Source: Lumbricus rubellus (Eukaryota; Annelida; Clitellata; Crassiclitellata; Lumbricidae). From it: a stretch of 64,000 nucleotides of DNA. The notes beneath the pieces are model-generated. The model was not told the origin of the DNA and did not search any database. It was given only the letters and a program-made list of their open reading frames with translations. Location of the stretch: NCBI GenBank assembly GCA_945859605.1, contig OX243817.1:25399069-25463068 (forward strand), read 5' to 3'. The position numbers and the translations under genes are program-made. Of the stretch, positions 63,885 through 64,000 are shown piece after piece (position 1 is the first letter of the stretch; each line of letters starts with the position of its first letter).

Positions 63885-64000
63885 TTCCACTCTTGGCGCA
63901 TTATATATCGATTCAGTGCCTGTGCTGTATTCGAGAGTGCTTCTGAGTAGCAATCTTGAAGGGGCGTTATAACAAGTGCACATACATAGATACCTACATA
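63885..64000 (+). mobile_element. LINE or SINE 3' tail
   Basis: GAGTGCTTCTGAGTAGC..GAAGGGGCGTTATAACAAGTGCACATACATAGATACC resembles the 3' segment of the SINE at 3653-3881 (GGGCGCTATAAGAAGTGCACATAC) and the LINE tails. It is cut by the window edge or lies in an IK intron. Confidence 0.55.

Overview
This is animal nuclear DNA. Evidence: a spliced minus-strand gene at the right edge whose three visible exons encode the conserved C-terminus of the spliceosomal protein Red (IK), with consensus GT/AG junctions in phase; LTR, non-LTR, SINE, hAT-like and mariner-like elements; long AT-rich intergenic DNA; and many TA, TG and G microsatellites. The palindrome TAGGCCTA (and close variants) recurs throughout the non-coding DNA. 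The repeat complement fits a marine invertebrate, possibly a deuterostome such as an echinoderm, but this is inference.

The core of the window (17.7-48.9 kb) is a head-to-tail, plus-strand array of five copies of an intronless gene for a ~1060-residue secretory-pathway protein with a signal peptide, a cysteine-containing and sequon-rich ectodomain, roughly eight to ten membrane segments and a charged C-terminal tail. I do not recognise a named family. Copies 1 (17710-20901), 4 (36422-39616) and 5 (45729-48899) are intact. Copies 2 (27222-30448) and 3 (31829-35023) each carry two frameshifts. Copies 1 and 5 form one subfamily, copies 2-4 another. Bases 1-660 match the 3' flanks of the array genes, so a sixth copy should lie just left of the window. 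Copies 2-4 record a recent unequal crossover: a ~4.58 kb unit (29690-34264) is repeated at 34265-38860, making copy 3 a chimera of a copy-4-like N-terminus and a copy-2-like C-terminus, with a more divergent patch between them.

The left arm (1-17 kb) is flank sequence broken by transposons: hAT-like elements with perfect 8-bp target duplications, a tRNA-headed SINE, and a Ty3/Gypsy element (10927-16793) with identical 154-bp LTRs. Its pol gene is split by a 5'-truncated L2/CR1-type LINE. The intervals between gene copies hold further LINE fragments, an internally deleted mariner-like element and hAT-like elements.

The right arm (49-61.5 kb) holds another hAT-like element, a minus-strand LINE, a TA-flanked inverted-repeat element that received a second LINE, a degenerate coding remnant, LINE tails, and a 2.4-kb hAT-like element that encloses a ~46-bp minisatellite, itself interrupted by a SINE. 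The IK exons follow at 62-63.4 kb. Apart from the array genes and IK, every substantial coding region looks transposon-derived.
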